From NCBI RefSeq assembly GCF_026625765.1, contig NZ_CP113062.1, forward strand, positions 124,001-188,000: a DNA stretch of 64,000 bases. The letters run 5' to 3'. A model generated the notes under the pieces. That model had not been told where the DNA came from, ran no database searches, and worked only from the letters and a program-made list of their open reading frames with translations. Positions 1 through 7,855 of the stretch are shown one piece after another. This stretch comes from Frigoribacterium sp. SL97 (lineage in GTDB: Bacteria > Actinomycetota > Actinomycetes > Actinomycetales > Microbacteriaceae). A program made the translations under genes and the position numbers. The number at the start of each line of letters is the position of its first letter. The stretch's first letter is position 1.

Positions 1-696
1 GATCGGCTGGGAGTCGTGGCCGAACTCACCGAGGGCGCGTCGGTAGAGGTCGGCGTACGGCGCGAACTGCGCCGGCTGGCCTCCGATGATCGCGAGGAAG
101 AGCGGGAAACCGTAGTGTGCGGCCCGGATGACCGACTGCGGCGATCCGCCGACGCCGACCCAGGTGCGGATCGAGCCGCCTTCGGTCTTGGGGTAGACCT
201 CTTGCGCGTCGAGGCCGGCGCGGACGGTGCCCGACCAGGTCGTCGGGCCCTCCTTCAGCAGCTCGGCGAAGAGTTGGATCTTCTCCTCGAAGAGCACCTC
301 GTAGTCCTGCAGGTCGAGGCCGAAGAGCGGGAACGACTCGGTGAACGAGCCGCGGCCCAGGATGACCTCGGCACGGCCGTTCGAGATCGCGTCGACCGTG
401 GCGAAGCGCTGGAACACGCGCACGGGATCGTCCGAGCTGAGGACGGTGACGGCCGAGCCCAGGCGGATGGTCTTCGTGCGGGCGGCGATCGCGGCGAGCA
501 CGACCTCGGGGGCCGAGACGGCGAAGTCCTTGCGGTGGTGCTCGCCGACGCCGATGAAGTCGAGACCGACCTCGTCGGCCAGGACGGCCTGGTCGACCAG
601 GTTGCGGATGGCCTGGGCGTGCGTGACGGGGCTGCCGTCGAGGCGGTCGGTGATGTCGCCGAAGGTGTCGAGGCCGAACTCGAGGGGGTGTGCCAT
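1..696 (-). CDS. LLM-class flavin-dependent oxidoreductase (3' end outside window)
   Basis: The minus-strand frame stays open from an ATG ending at 696 to the window edge, giving 232 residues without a stop. The start MAHPLEFGLDTFGD is followed by VGLDFIGVGEHH, TIRLGSAVTVLSSDDPVRV and GRGSFTESFPLFG. These are typical blocks of bacterial luciferase-like FMN/F420-dependent monooxygenases (TIM barrel). The start is supported by an AGGAGAG ribosome site about 8 bases upstream. The family oxidises varied small substrates with reduced flavin, and the substrate here cannot be inferred. Family assignment is firm. The C-terminal part is missing because of the window boundary. Confidence 0.9.
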   Translation of the reverse strand, partial: MAHPLEFGLDTFGDITDRLDGSPVTHAQAIRNLVDQAVLADEVGLDFIGVGEHHRKDFAVSAPEVVLAAIAARTKTIRLGSAVTVLSSDDPVRVFQRFATVDAISNGRAEVILGRGSFTESFPLFGLDLQDYEVLFEEKIQLFAELLKEGPTTWSGTVRAGLDAQEVYPKTEGGSIRTWVGVGGSPQSVIRAAHYGFPLFLAIIGGQPAQFAPYADLYRRALGEFGHDSQPI

Positions 697-790
697 GCGG
701 GTGCTCTCCTGATTCATACGTTCGCATCATTCTAACCGATGGAGCGCGATCGCGGGAGGGGGCCCGGCGCACGTGGCCGTGGCCCACCCG

Positions 791-900
791 ATGCTCGGGC
801 GGCGGGTGCTCGTGCGCGGGATGCCCGGGCGGCGGGTGCTCGTGCGCGGGATGCCCGGGCGCCGGGTGCCGGTGCGCGGGCGGCGGGTGCTCGGCGCCGG
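791..900. repeat. 30-bp GC-rich tandem repeat
   Basis: Three near-identical 30-bp units (791-820, 821-850, 851-880) and a partial fourth. Each unit starts ATGCCCGGGC or ATGCTCGGGC and ends GTGCGCGGG. It lies between the 5' end of the flavin oxidoreductase and the 3' end of the HD-domain gene. No function is visible; it is probably replication-slippage DNA. Confidence 0.85.
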
Positions 901-902
901 GG

Positions 903-1553
903 TCAGAGGCGGTCGAGCGGGTTCGCGGCGATCCGGTCGCGCATGCCGCCCCGGATCGTGCGGGCGGCCTCGGACCCGGGCTTCCGGTGCGCCTGCGTCG
1001 ACATCAGCCCGCCGAACTCGGCACCGAACCCGTCGCGGGGCAGCCGCTCGACCAGGGCGGCGACCAGCTCGGCCGGCCAGTCCTCACCGCCCACCCCCGA
1101 CACGTCGAGGCTCGTGGCCCGCTCGAGCAGGTGACCCTCGACGTCGAGGTCGGCCGAGACCGCGGGCCACATGTGCCGCACGATGACGTCCGCCAGCCGC
1201 TGGGCGCGTGCGGCCGACCAGCCCGCCCCCGCGGCGAACACCCGGGCGACCTCGCCCCCCGCTCGCTCGAACGACTCGGTGTGGCTGTCGAACGGCGACG
1301 CCAGCCCGACGTCGTGCAGGGCCGCCGCGACGAACAGCAGCTCGTGGTCGAAGGCCAGCCCCTCGCGGCGCCCGAGGTCGACGGCGAGCGCCGCCGAGCG
1401 ACGGCTGTGCGCGAGCAGGGCCGCGCTCGACACGGCGGCGGCGGCCTCGAGGGCCCGGGCGGCGACGAGCGAAGGAGGCGCGAGCAGCTCGTCGAGGACG
1501 GCGGCGGCGGCGGTCGATTGCGGCTCGGGCGTCGGGCGGGGCTCGGTGGGCAT
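903..1553 (-). CDS. HD domain-containing protein
   Basis: 216 residues from an ATG at 1553. The N-terminal third is Ala/Pro-rich. The motifs HSRRSA (around residue 50) and AAALHDVGL (around residue 77) form the metal-binding H...HD signature of HD-superfamily phosphohydrolases. A later RHMWP and a conserved acidic region resemble the small cyanamide-hydratase-like HD proteins common in actinobacteria. Substrate unknown. It is transcribed divergently from the GlxA-type regulator at 1758, so the 200-bp intergenic region may control both genes. Confidence 0.8.
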   Translation of the reverse strand: MPTEPRPTPEPQSTAAAAVLDELLAPPSLVAARALEAAAAVSSAALLAHSRRSAALAVDLGRREGLAFDHELLFVAAALHDVGLASPFDSHTESFERAGGEVARVFAAGAGWSAARAQRLADVIVRHMWPAVSADLDVEGHLLERATSLDVSGVGGEDWPAELVAALVERLPRDGFGAEFGGLMSTQAHRKPGSEAARTIRGGMRDRIAANPLDRL

Positions 1554-1585
1554 GGCAGGAACCCTACGGGTGGACAGGTCCTGCC

Positions 1586-1612
1586 ACGAGTGGCAGTGTT
1601 GCCACCACTCGT
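1586..1612. promoter_or_regulatory. Inverted repeat in divergent promoter region (candidate operator)
   Basis: ACGAGTGG at 1586 and CCACCACTCGT at 1602 form an interrupted inverted repeat between two divergent genes. Downstream of it (about 1620-1675) is a run of GCCAGCCC-like 8-mers. It is a plausible binding site for the adjacent AraC/GlxA-family regulator. That is inference from position only. Confidence 0.35.
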
Positions 1613-1757
1613 CGACATCCCGCCACCCCGCCCTCCCGCCACACCGCCAGCCCGCCAGCCCGCCAGCCCGCCACGATGTGATCACCACGCCACGAGAAAA
1701 GATGGCGCGGTAACCACTTCGTGGCGGCGTGCGGCTCGACCCACCCCAGGAGTCCCG

Positions 1758-2765
1758 ATGCCCCCGTTCCGCACCGTCGCCACGATCGTCGCCGACGGCG
1801 TCGCGCCGTTCGAGTTCGGCGTGCTCTGCGAGGTGTTCGGCCTCGACCGGACCGACGAGGGCGCGCCTCCGTTCGAGCACCGCATCGTGACCGAGCACCC
1901 GGGGCTCGTCCGCACGAACCAGGGCTTCTCGATCACGGTCGACCTCCACCTGGGCGCCGCGTCCGACGCCGACGTCGTGTGCGTGCCGGCCCTGTGGACC
2001 CGTCCCGACCAGGCCGAGCTCGTCTCCCCGGCGGTGCGCGAGCTGCTCGTCGCGGCCGAGGCCCGGGGGGCGTGGTTGCTCAGCGTCTGCAGCGGGGCGT
2101 TCGTCCTGGCCGAGGCCGGGCTGCTCGACGGCCGCCGGGCGACGACGCACTGGCGGTACTCCGACGCCCTGCAGCGCGAACACCCCGCGATCGAGGTCGA
2201 CGCCGACGTGCTCTTCGTCGAGGACCGCCGGATCATCACGAGCGCGGGCACGGCCGCCGGCATCGACGCCTGCCTGCACCTCGTCCGCCGCGAGCACGGC
2301 GCCGCCGCGGCGAACGTGATCGCCCGCCGGATGGTCGTGCCGCCGCACCGCGACGGCGGTCAGAGCCAGTTCATCAAGACGCCCCTCCCGGTCGAGGTCG
2401 ACGACTCGCTCGCGCCCCTGACCGACTGGATGCTCGGACACCTCCGCGACGACCTGAGCATCGAGGGGTTGGCCGCGAGGGCGCACATGTCGCCGCGCAC
2501 CTTCGCCCGACGATTCAAGGCCGAGCTGGGGGCGACGCCGGGGGCGTGGCTCACCCGCCAGCGCCTCCTGCGGTCGCAGGAGCTGCTCGAGGCGACGGGG
2601 CTCGGCATCGACGCGATCGCCGACGAGGTCGGCTTCGGTTCGGCAGCCGTCCTGCGACACCACTTCGCCCGCGTCCTCGGCACCACCCCGCGGGCCTACC
2701 GAGGGACCTTCGGCGGCGTCGACGACCTGCGCGACCTCGAGCGGGCCGGGGCGGCCACCGCCTGA
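1758..2765 (+). CDS. GlxA family AraC-type transcriptional regulator
   Basis: 335 residues from ATG 1758, the first in-frame ATG before a clear domain start (MPPFRTVATIVADGV). Residues 5-180 form a DJ-1/PfpI class-I glutamine amidotransferase-like domain, including VCSGAFVLAEAGLLDGR at the nucleophile elbow. Residues 225-320 form an AraC/XylS double helix-turn-helix, including MSPRTFARRFKAELG and ADEVGFGSAAVLRHHF. GlxA-type regulators usually activate catabolic or stress genes, and the ligand is unknown. The divergent HD-domain gene is a natural target candidate. Confidence 0.92.
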   Translation: MPPFRTVATIVADGVAPFEFGVLCEVFGLDRTDEGAPPFEHRIVTEHPGLVRTNQGFSITVDLHLGAASDADVVCVPALWTRPDQAELVSPAVRELLVAAEARGAWLLSVCSGAFVLAEAGLLDGRRATTHWRYSDALQREHPAIEVDADVLFVEDRRIITSAGTAAGIDACLHLVRREHGAAAANVIARRMVVPPHRDGGQSQFIKTPLPVEVDDSLAPLTDWMLGHLRDDLSIEGLAARAHMSPRTFARRFKAELGATPGAWLTRQRLLRSQELLEATGLGIDAIADEVGFGSAAVLRHHFARVLGTTPRAYRGTFGGVDDLRDLERAGAATA

Positions 2766-2846
2766 CCGGGACCGTCCTCGACGGGTCGACCCGCGCCCCC
2801 CGCGTCCGGTCGACCCCGGGTGGCTACCGGGCGGCCACGGGCGGGT

Positions 2847-3860
2847 CTAGTCGAACGTCAGCTCGTCGGACGTGCTGATGCGCATCAGGTACGTGACGGT
2901 GAACGGGACGTCCTCGTCGATCGTGTAGCGCTTCCCGTCGAAGAGCGACTGGGCGCCGACGACGAGGTGGGCGGTGCCGGCCACGCCGGGCACCTGCCAC
3001 TGCCCCGACGGGCCGGGGACGATCGAGACGACGGGGTGGACGGGCACGGTCCACGTCGGGTCGTCGGTGACCCGGTCGTCGACCTGGCGGCCGAAGGGGC
3101 ACCCGGCCGGCAGCAGCACCTGCTGCGGGACGCACTGCTCGTCGAGCTGCTGGTCGACCATGTCCTGCACGGCCTCGACGAACGCGTCCCGGGGCTGCAC
3201 CTCGATCGACACCCCCGACGTCGCCCCCACGCTGAGCACGTCGGCCTCGACGGTCGGCGCCTCGAGGTAGCGCGACTCATGGTCGAGCTCGAACCGCGAG
3301 GGGGCGAGCACCGTGAACCGGGTCGCGACGTCGGGGGCGTCGGTCGTGACGTCGCGGCCGTCCACCGTGAAGCGGGAGTCGTGCTGGGGCGTCACGTCGA
3401 GCTGCGCGGTGGGTGCCTGCACGAAGCGCCAGGCGTGGAACAGCCCGAACCGGGTGCCGGCCCGCTGGACGACGAACTGTGACTGCGCGGGCGCCTCGGC
3501 CGTGGCCGACGTGCCCTGCATCGAGTACGAGAGCGTGATCGCGTGCGTGTCGTCGCCGAGGTCGACGTCGCCCACCTCGGTCACGTCGTCGACGCCGCCG
3601 AGCGAGGGCACCTCGAGCAGGGCGTCGGCCAGCTGGTCGGTCGGCGTGACGCCGGCGAGGGTCAACGCGCTCGACGTGTCGCCGCGGTCGACCGCCGCCA
3701 CGTAGCCGCGGACGAAACCGGCGCCGCTGTAGACGGTGGCGTTCAGGGCCACGACGGTGACCCAGAAACCGATCAGCACGAAGAGCAGCGCCCCGCCCCA
3801 GATCGCGACGAAGGGCCAGCCGAGCGGTGGGCGCGTCTCCTCCCCCACAGACGACGACAT
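2847..3860 (-). CDS. Membrane-anchored conserved hypothetical protein
   Basis: 337 residues. One transmembrane helix near the N terminus (roughly residues 15-40, WPFVAIWGGALLFVLIGFW) is followed by a long extracytoplasmic region rich in Asp, Thr and Val, with two cysteines near residues 240-252. No catalytic motif was recognised. Its start is divergent from the helicase gene at 3964. It resembles the single-pass secreted-domain hypotheticals found in Microbacteriaceae. The function is not known. Confidence 0.7.
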   Translation of the reverse strand: MSSSVGEETRPPLGWPFVAIWGGALLFVLIGFWVTVVALNATVYSGAGFVRGYVAAVDRGDTSSALTLAGVTPTDQLADALLEVPSLGGVDDVTEVGDVDLGDDTHAITLSYSMQGTSATAEAPAQSQFVVQRAGTRFGLFHAWRFVQAPTAQLDVTPQHDSRFTVDGRDVTTDAPDVATRFTVLAPSRFELDHESRYLEAPTVEADVLSVGATSGVSIEVQPRDAFVEAVQDMVDQQLDEQCVPQQVLLPAGCPFGRQVDDRVTDDPTWTVPVHPVVSIVPGPSGQWQVPGVAGTAHLVVGAQSLFDGKRYTIDEDVPFTVTYLMRISTSDELTFD

Positions 3861-3963
3861 GACGACAACAATAGGAGGCGCGGGTCACGAAGAACCGAGC
3901 GTCACGCCCGTCACGGGTAGATTGGTGGCCTCCCCCGCCCCCTCCCGAAAGGTGCTCGTCGTC

Positions 3964-5298
3964 GTGAGCGTGGCCCTCTCCGCCGAACAGCAGGCGCTGT
4001 ACGACGCGATCGAGAACACCCGCGAGCACATCTTCGTCACGGGTCGGGCCGGCACGGGCAAGTCGACGCTGCTGAACCACCTGTCGTGGAACACCTCGAA
4101 GCAGATCGTCATCTGCGCCCCCACGGGCGTCGCCGCCCTCAACGTCGGCGGCCAGACGATCCACTCGCTGTTCCGCCTCTCGGTGGGGCTCATCGCCGAC
4201 CACGACATCGAGCAGAACGCCGAGCTGCGCAAGCTGCTGAACACCATCGACACGCTCGTCATCGACGAGGTCTCGATGGTCAACGCCGACCTGATGGACG
4301 CCATCGACCGCTCGCTGCGGCAGGCGCGGCAGCGCAAGCACGAGCCGTTCGGCGGCGTCCAGGTCGTGCTGTTCGGCGACCCGTACCAGCTGCCGCCGGT
4401 GCCGGGCGACGCCGAAGAGCGCGAGTACTTCCGCGACAACTACCGCTCGATGTGGTTCTTCGACGCCAAGGTCTGGGCCGAGGCGAGCCTGCGCATCTAC
4501 GAACTGGCCTTCATCCACCGCCAGACCGAGGGCGACTTCAAAGAGATGCTCAACGCCGTGCGGCACGGTCGGGTCACGGCCGAGATCGCCGGGGCCCTCA
4601 ACGGCGCCGGGGCACGCCCCGTGCCGACCGACGGCGGGGCCATCACCCTGGCCACGCGCAACGACACCGTCAACCGCATCAACAAGGTCGAGCTCGATCG
4701 CCTGTCGGGCAAGGTGATGACCGCCAAGGCCGAGGTCAGCGGCGAGTTCGGCGGCCGGGCCTACCCGGCCGACGAGGCCCTCGAGCTCAAGGTCGGGGCC
4801 CGGGTGATGTTCCTCCGCAACGACTCCGAGCAACGCTGGGTGAACGGCACGACGGGCGTCGTCACCCGGGTGCGCGACACGGTCTTCGTCGAGGTCGACG
4901 GCGAGGTCCACGAGGTGCAGCCCGTCGTGTGGGAGAAGCACAAGTACTCGTACTCGGCGACCACCAAGCAGCTCAAGAAGGACGTCGTGGCCGAGTTCAC
5001 GCAGTTCCCGCTGCGCCTCGCCTGGGCCGTCACGATCCACAAGTCCCAAGGCAAGACCTACGACCGGGCCATCGTCGACCTCGGCTCACGGGTGTTCAGC
5101 GCGGGGCAGACCTACGTCGCCCTCAGCCGCATCACCTCGCTCGAGGGTCTGTACCTGTCGCGCCCGCTGCGACCGGCCGACATCATCGTCGACCTCGACG
5201 TGCGCCGCTTCATGAGCGAGGCGTCACGCGTGCCGGCCATCGAGGCAGCCGCCGACGCCGGCGTGGGCGACGACGCGACGACGGCCGCCACGGGCTGA
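3964..5298 (+). CDS. PIF1/RecD-like ATP-dependent DNA helicase (AAA family)
   Basis: About 444 residues from GTG 3964; GTG 3970 is equally possible, and GAAAGG lies just upstream. Visible helicase motifs are Walker A GRAGTGKSTLLNHL (around residue 25), Walker B LVIDEVSMV with LFGDPYQLPPV, and a C-terminal UvrD/RecD-type block TIHKSQGKTYDRAIVDLG with YVALSRI (motif VI). The order matches PIF1-like superfamily 1B helicases that unwind 5'-to-3'. It is likely a cytoplasmic genome-maintenance enzyme. The frame stays open further upstream, but that extension overlaps the divergent gene and is unlikely to be translated. Confidence 0.9.
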   Translation: MSVALSAEQQALYDAIENTREHIFVTGRAGTGKSTLLNHLSWNTSKQIVICAPTGVAALNVGGQTIHSLFRLSVGLIADHDIEQNAELRKLLNTIDTLVIDEVSMVNADLMDAIDRSLRQARQRKHEPFGGVQVVLFGDPYQLPPVPGDAEEREYFRDNYRSMWFFDAKVWAEASLRIYELAFIHRQTEGDFKEMLNAVRHGRVTAEIAGALNGAGARPVPTDGGAITLATRNDTVNRINKVELDRLSGKVMTAKAEVSGEFGGRAYPADEALELKVGARVMFLRNDSEQRWVNGTTGVVTRVRDTVFVEVDGEVHEVQPVVWEKHKYSYSATTKQLKKDVVAEFTQFPLRLAWAVTIHKSQGKTYDRAIVDLGSRVFSAGQTYVALSRITSLEGLYLSRPLRPADIIVDLDVRRFMSEASRVPAIEAAADAGVGDDATTAATG

Positions 5299-5336
5299 CG
5301 ACCCGGTCCGACCACGCGGTGGCCCGGACCCACCCC

Positions 5337-5428
5337 GTCGGCGAACGGCTAGGCCGCGGCCTTCGCGGCGGCGAGGTCGGCGAACAGCTAGGCCGCGGCC
5401 TTCGCGGCGGCGAGGTCGGCAAACAGCT
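5337..5428. repeat. 39-bp tandem duplication across the heme oxygenase stop codon
   Basis: Two full 39-bp copies (5337-5375, 5376-5414) and a partial third. On the minus strand each copy encodes the tail LFADLAAAKAAA followed by TAG. The last 13 codons and the stop of the heme oxygenase gene are therefore duplicated downstream of the real stop. The length is a multiple of three, so a single stop change would extend the protein in frame. Confidence 0.85.
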
Positions 5429-6032
5429 CGGTGCTGAAGCGGTACGCGGCGCACACCTCGTCGAGCACGTGCTCGCGCTCGTCGGCCGACCAGGCGACGG
5501 CGTCGAGCTGGCGGCGGTAGGTCGTCTTGAACGACTTCGGCTCGGCGATCTCGGCGAACAGGAAGAACCCGACGCCGTTCGTGTCGAATCCGAACCGACG
5601 CTGCAGGATGCTGCGGATCAGGTGCCCGCCCGACAGGTCACCGAGGCAGCGCGTGTAGTGGTGCGCGATGAAGCCGCCGGCCCAGGTCGACGCCTGCTCG
5701 ATCCGATCGACGTACGCCTGCGTGGTCGGCAGCGGTGAGACCCGGGCCCGCCAGTCGGCACCGAGCAGGAACGCCAGGTCGGCCTCGATGGCCGGCAACC
5801 GGGTCAGCCCCGGGGCGAGGAACGGAGCCACCACCGGGTCGCCGGACCACCCCGCGGCGGCGTCCTCGAGGGCGGCGTAGACGAAGTAGTGCTGAGCGAG
5901 CAGCTGCACGTAGTCGTCCCGCGTGCCCCGGCCGATCAGCAGGTCGGTCATGAACGAGCAGCCGACGTCGGCGGGGACCCGCTCGGCCGTGCGCTCCCGC
6001 ACCGCCTCGGAGAAGGGGATGACGACGGTCAT
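5388..6032 (-). CDS. Biliverdin-producing heme oxygenase
   Basis: 214 residues from ATG 6032, chosen because AGGAGGT lies 7 bases upstream; an upstream in-frame start gives a 7-residue longer form. The family signs are MTVVIPFSEAVRERT at the N terminus, the proximal-heme region containing QHYFVYAALEDAA, and the distal helix with LGDLSGGHLIRSILQRRFG (G-D-x-S-G-G-x). The enzyme opens haem to biliverdin, CO and iron and is used by actinobacteria to release iron. The IdeR/DtxR-type palindrome at 6057 indicates derepression by low iron. The gene is convergent with the helicase gene. Confidence 0.93.
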   Translation of the reverse strand: MTVVIPFSEAVRERTAERVPADVGCSFMTDLLIGRGTRDDYVQLLAQHYFVYAALEDAAAGWSGDPVVAPFLAPGLTRLPAIEADLAFLLGADWRARVSPLPTTQAYVDRIEQASTWAGGFIAHHYTRCLGDLSGGHLIRSILQRRFGFDTNGVGFFLFAEIAEPKSFKTTYRRQLDAVAWSADEREHVLDEVCAAYRFSTELFADLAAAKAAA

Positions 6033-6056
6033 GGTGCGCACCTCCTGGGTCACCTG

Positions 6057-6074
6057 GGTTAGGTGACCCTAACC
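6057..6074. promoter_or_regulatory. IdeR/DtxR-type iron box
   Basis: GGTTAGG (6057-6063), three spacer bases and CCCTAACC give the palindromic form of the actinobacterial DtxR/IdeR consensus (TTAGGTNAGNCTAACCTAA). It lies 25-42 bp upstream of the heme oxygenase start. Iron-loaded repressor binding here is inferred from the sequence match and the neighbouring function. Confidence 0.75.
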
Positions 6075-6175
6075 CTAGCCAGGGAGGCGCGGCGCCGGTA
6101 GCCCCCGGGGCCGATCCCGGCGGACGTGCAGCCGGATCGCAGCCCGTCGAGAGGTGCGGCGCCCTGCGGCAGGGG

Positions 6176-6628
6176 TCAGCGGCGGCGGCGCTCGGCCCCC
6201 ACGGCGGTCGCGAGCAGCAGCAGGCCGCCGACGAGGTGCGTGACGTTGTCGCCGAGGTTGAACGCCAGGAAGTTGACGTCGGTGCCCTCGAGGAAGAATC
6301 CGGCGACGCCGAAGATGACGAAGATCAGGCCGATCCAGGTGTTGATGTACCGCGCGCTCGCTCGCGACGACGCGCCGGCGATGATCAGCGCGGCACCGGC
6401 CAGCACCCAGACGACGACCAGCGCGGGGTTGAGGTTCCAGACGAACCAGAGCGACGCGCCCTGCGTGGAGAAGAACGTGCCCATGTCCTCGACGAGGAAC
6501 CCGATGGCGCCGAGCAGGAGGAACACCGTGCCGACGAACAGGCCGGCCCCGCGGTTGGGCGACTCGCGGATGGTCGGCTCGTAGGGGGCCGGGGTCGCGG
6601 TCGTCGTGGTGCCGTGGGTGCTGCTCAT
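6176..6628 (-). CDS. DUF4383 domain-containing membrane protein
   Basis: 150 residues from ATG 6628, with a GAGAGG upstream. Four hydrophobic helices (about residues 28-45, 60-82, 90-112, 120-140) include the DUF4383 features GLFVGTVFLLLGAIGFLV and DNVTHLVGGLLLLATAV. The protein ends in a basic ERRRR tail. It is a small integral membrane protein widespread in actinobacteria, without known function. It is divergent from the lipid kinase gene. Confidence 0.85.
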   Translation of the reverse strand: MSSTHGTTTTATPAPYEPTIRESPNRGAGLFVGTVFLLLGAIGFLVEDMGTFFSTQGASLWFVWNLNPALVVVWVLAGAALIIAGASSRASARYINTWIGLIFVIFGVAGFFLEGTDVNFLAFNLGDNVTHLVGGLLLLATAVGAERRRR

Positions 6629-6693
6629 GGTGAAGATGCCTCTCGTCCGTGGGTCAGCGTCCAGTATGCCCGCCGTGCGACGCACCCGCCTCG

Positions 6694-6763
6694 GCGTCAC
6701 ACCCCCGTTCCGGCGTGACACCCCGGGAACGCGGGGTGTCACGCCGGAACAGGGGTGTCACGC
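6694..6763. repeat. Long inverted repeat, about 30-bp arms and about 7-nt loop
   Basis: The arm CCGTTCCGGCGTGACACCCCG before the centre is mirrored by CGGGGTGTCACGCCGGAACAGG after it, with GGAACG as centre and only two or three mismatches over the whole arm. The unit CGTGACACCCC recurs within it. It lies in a divergent intergenic space, so it is not an obvious terminator. It could be a cruciform or a multi-site operator. Confidence 0.8.
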
Positions 6764-6842
6764 GGCCCGCGGGGCGCGCGGGGCGCGCGGGGCGCGCGGG
6801 GCGCGCGGGGCGCGCGGGGGGGGCGCGGGGGGCGCGCGGGGC
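6764..6842. repeat. GCGCGCGGGG tandem tract
   Basis: About seven degenerate copies of a 10-mer GCGCGCGGGG, almost pure G and C, placed directly between the long inverted repeat and the lipid kinase start. It is probably slippage-prone. It leaves the upstream region of the kinase without a recognisable promoter. Confidence 0.8.
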
Positions 6843-6858
6843 TGGCAAGATCGACGCC

Positions 6859-7788
6859 ATGACCCCGACGCCCCTCCGCCTGGTCGTGGCGATCAACCCC
6901 GGCGCCTCCGCCGGCGGCCGGAAGCACCTCGCCGACGGGGTGCTCGCCGGGCTCCGCGGTGCCGGACACACGGTCGTGCCGCTCACCGAGTCGAGCTACG
7001 ACGACCTCGTGGCCGCCGCCCGTCGCGAGCTCGACCCCGACCACGGCGAGCGTCCCGACGCCCTGATCGTCGTCGGCGGCGACGGCATGGTGAACCTCGG
7101 GGCCAACCTCGTCGCGGGCACCGACGTGCCGCTGGGACTGGTGCCGACCGGCACCGGCAACGACACGGCCCGGGCGTTCGGGCTGCCCCACGACGACGCC
7201 GAGGCGGCCACGCGCCTCCTGGTCCGGCTGCTCGAGGGCGAGCCGACCACGATCGACGCCGGACGCGTGCTGCAGGCCGACGGCCGGGCCACCTGGTTCG
7301 CCTGCATGGTCTCGGCCGGCTTCGACGCCGTCGTGAACGAGCGGGCCAACCGGCTGAGCTGGCCGAAGGGGCGTCGCCGCTACGACGTCGCGCTCGCCAT
7401 CGAGCTGGTGCGCCTGCCGCGCATCTCGTACCGCCTCGAGCTCGACGGGGTCGCCTCGACCGTCGAGGGCACCCTGATCTCGGTCGGCAACGGCCAGTCG
7501 CTCGGCGGCGGCATGAACGTCACGCCCGACGCCGTGCTCGACGACGGGCTGCTCGACGTGCTCGTGGTGGAGCGGCTGACGCGCTGGCAGTTCGTCCGGC
7601 TGTTCCCGAGCGTGTTCCGCGGCACCCACCTGAGCCACCCGAACGTGACCGTGCACCGCGTGCGTCGGGCCGTGATCGAGGCCGACGGGGTCGCCGCCTA
7701 CGCGGACGGCGAGCGCGTCGGGCCGCTGCCCGTCACGGTCGAGGTCGTCCCGGGCGCCCTGCGCGTCTACGCCGCCATCGGTCGCTGA
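6859..7788 (+). CDS. Diacylglycerol kinase / NAD kinase-like lipid kinase
   Basis: 309 residues from ATG 6859. The N-terminal DAGK catalytic domain shows VVAINPGASAGG, the signature VVGGDGMVNLGAN with the GGDG nucleotide-binding loop, and LVPTGTGNDTARAFGLP. A C-terminal beta-rich domain follows. These are the hallmarks of YegS/BmrU-like diacylglycerol or sphingosine kinases, which phosphorylate lipid alcohols at the inner membrane face. The lipid substrate is inferred from the family. It is the only gene of its orientation here and shows no operon partner. Confidence 0.9.
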   Translation: MTPTPLRLVVAINPGASAGGRKHLADGVLAGLRGAGHTVVPLTESSYDDLVAAARRELDPDHGERPDALIVVGGDGMVNLGANLVAGTDVPLGLVPTGTGNDTARAFGLPHDDAEAATRLLVRLLEGEPTTIDAGRVLQADGRATWFACMVSAGFDAVVNERANRLSWPKGRRRYDVALAIELVRLPRISYRLELDGVASTVEGTLISVGNGQSLGGGMNVTPDAVLDDGLLDVLVVERLTRWQFVRLFPSVFRGTHLSHPNVTVHRVRRAVIEADGVAAYADGERVGPLPVTVEVVPGALRVYAAIGR

Positions 7789-7855
7789 CCGCCGGATCGA
7801 GCCCGGGAGGCGCGCTCGGCGGCGAGGCGGCCGCACGCTCCGGGCACCCCCGACC

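Noticed and set aside
690..2765. Very long open frames antisense to or spanning known genes (e.g. 690-2765 plus strand, 903-2663 minus strand, 3277-5049 minus strand)
   Set aside because: They are Arg/Gly/Pro-rich mirror frames caused by the GC-rich third codon positions and contain no protein motifs.
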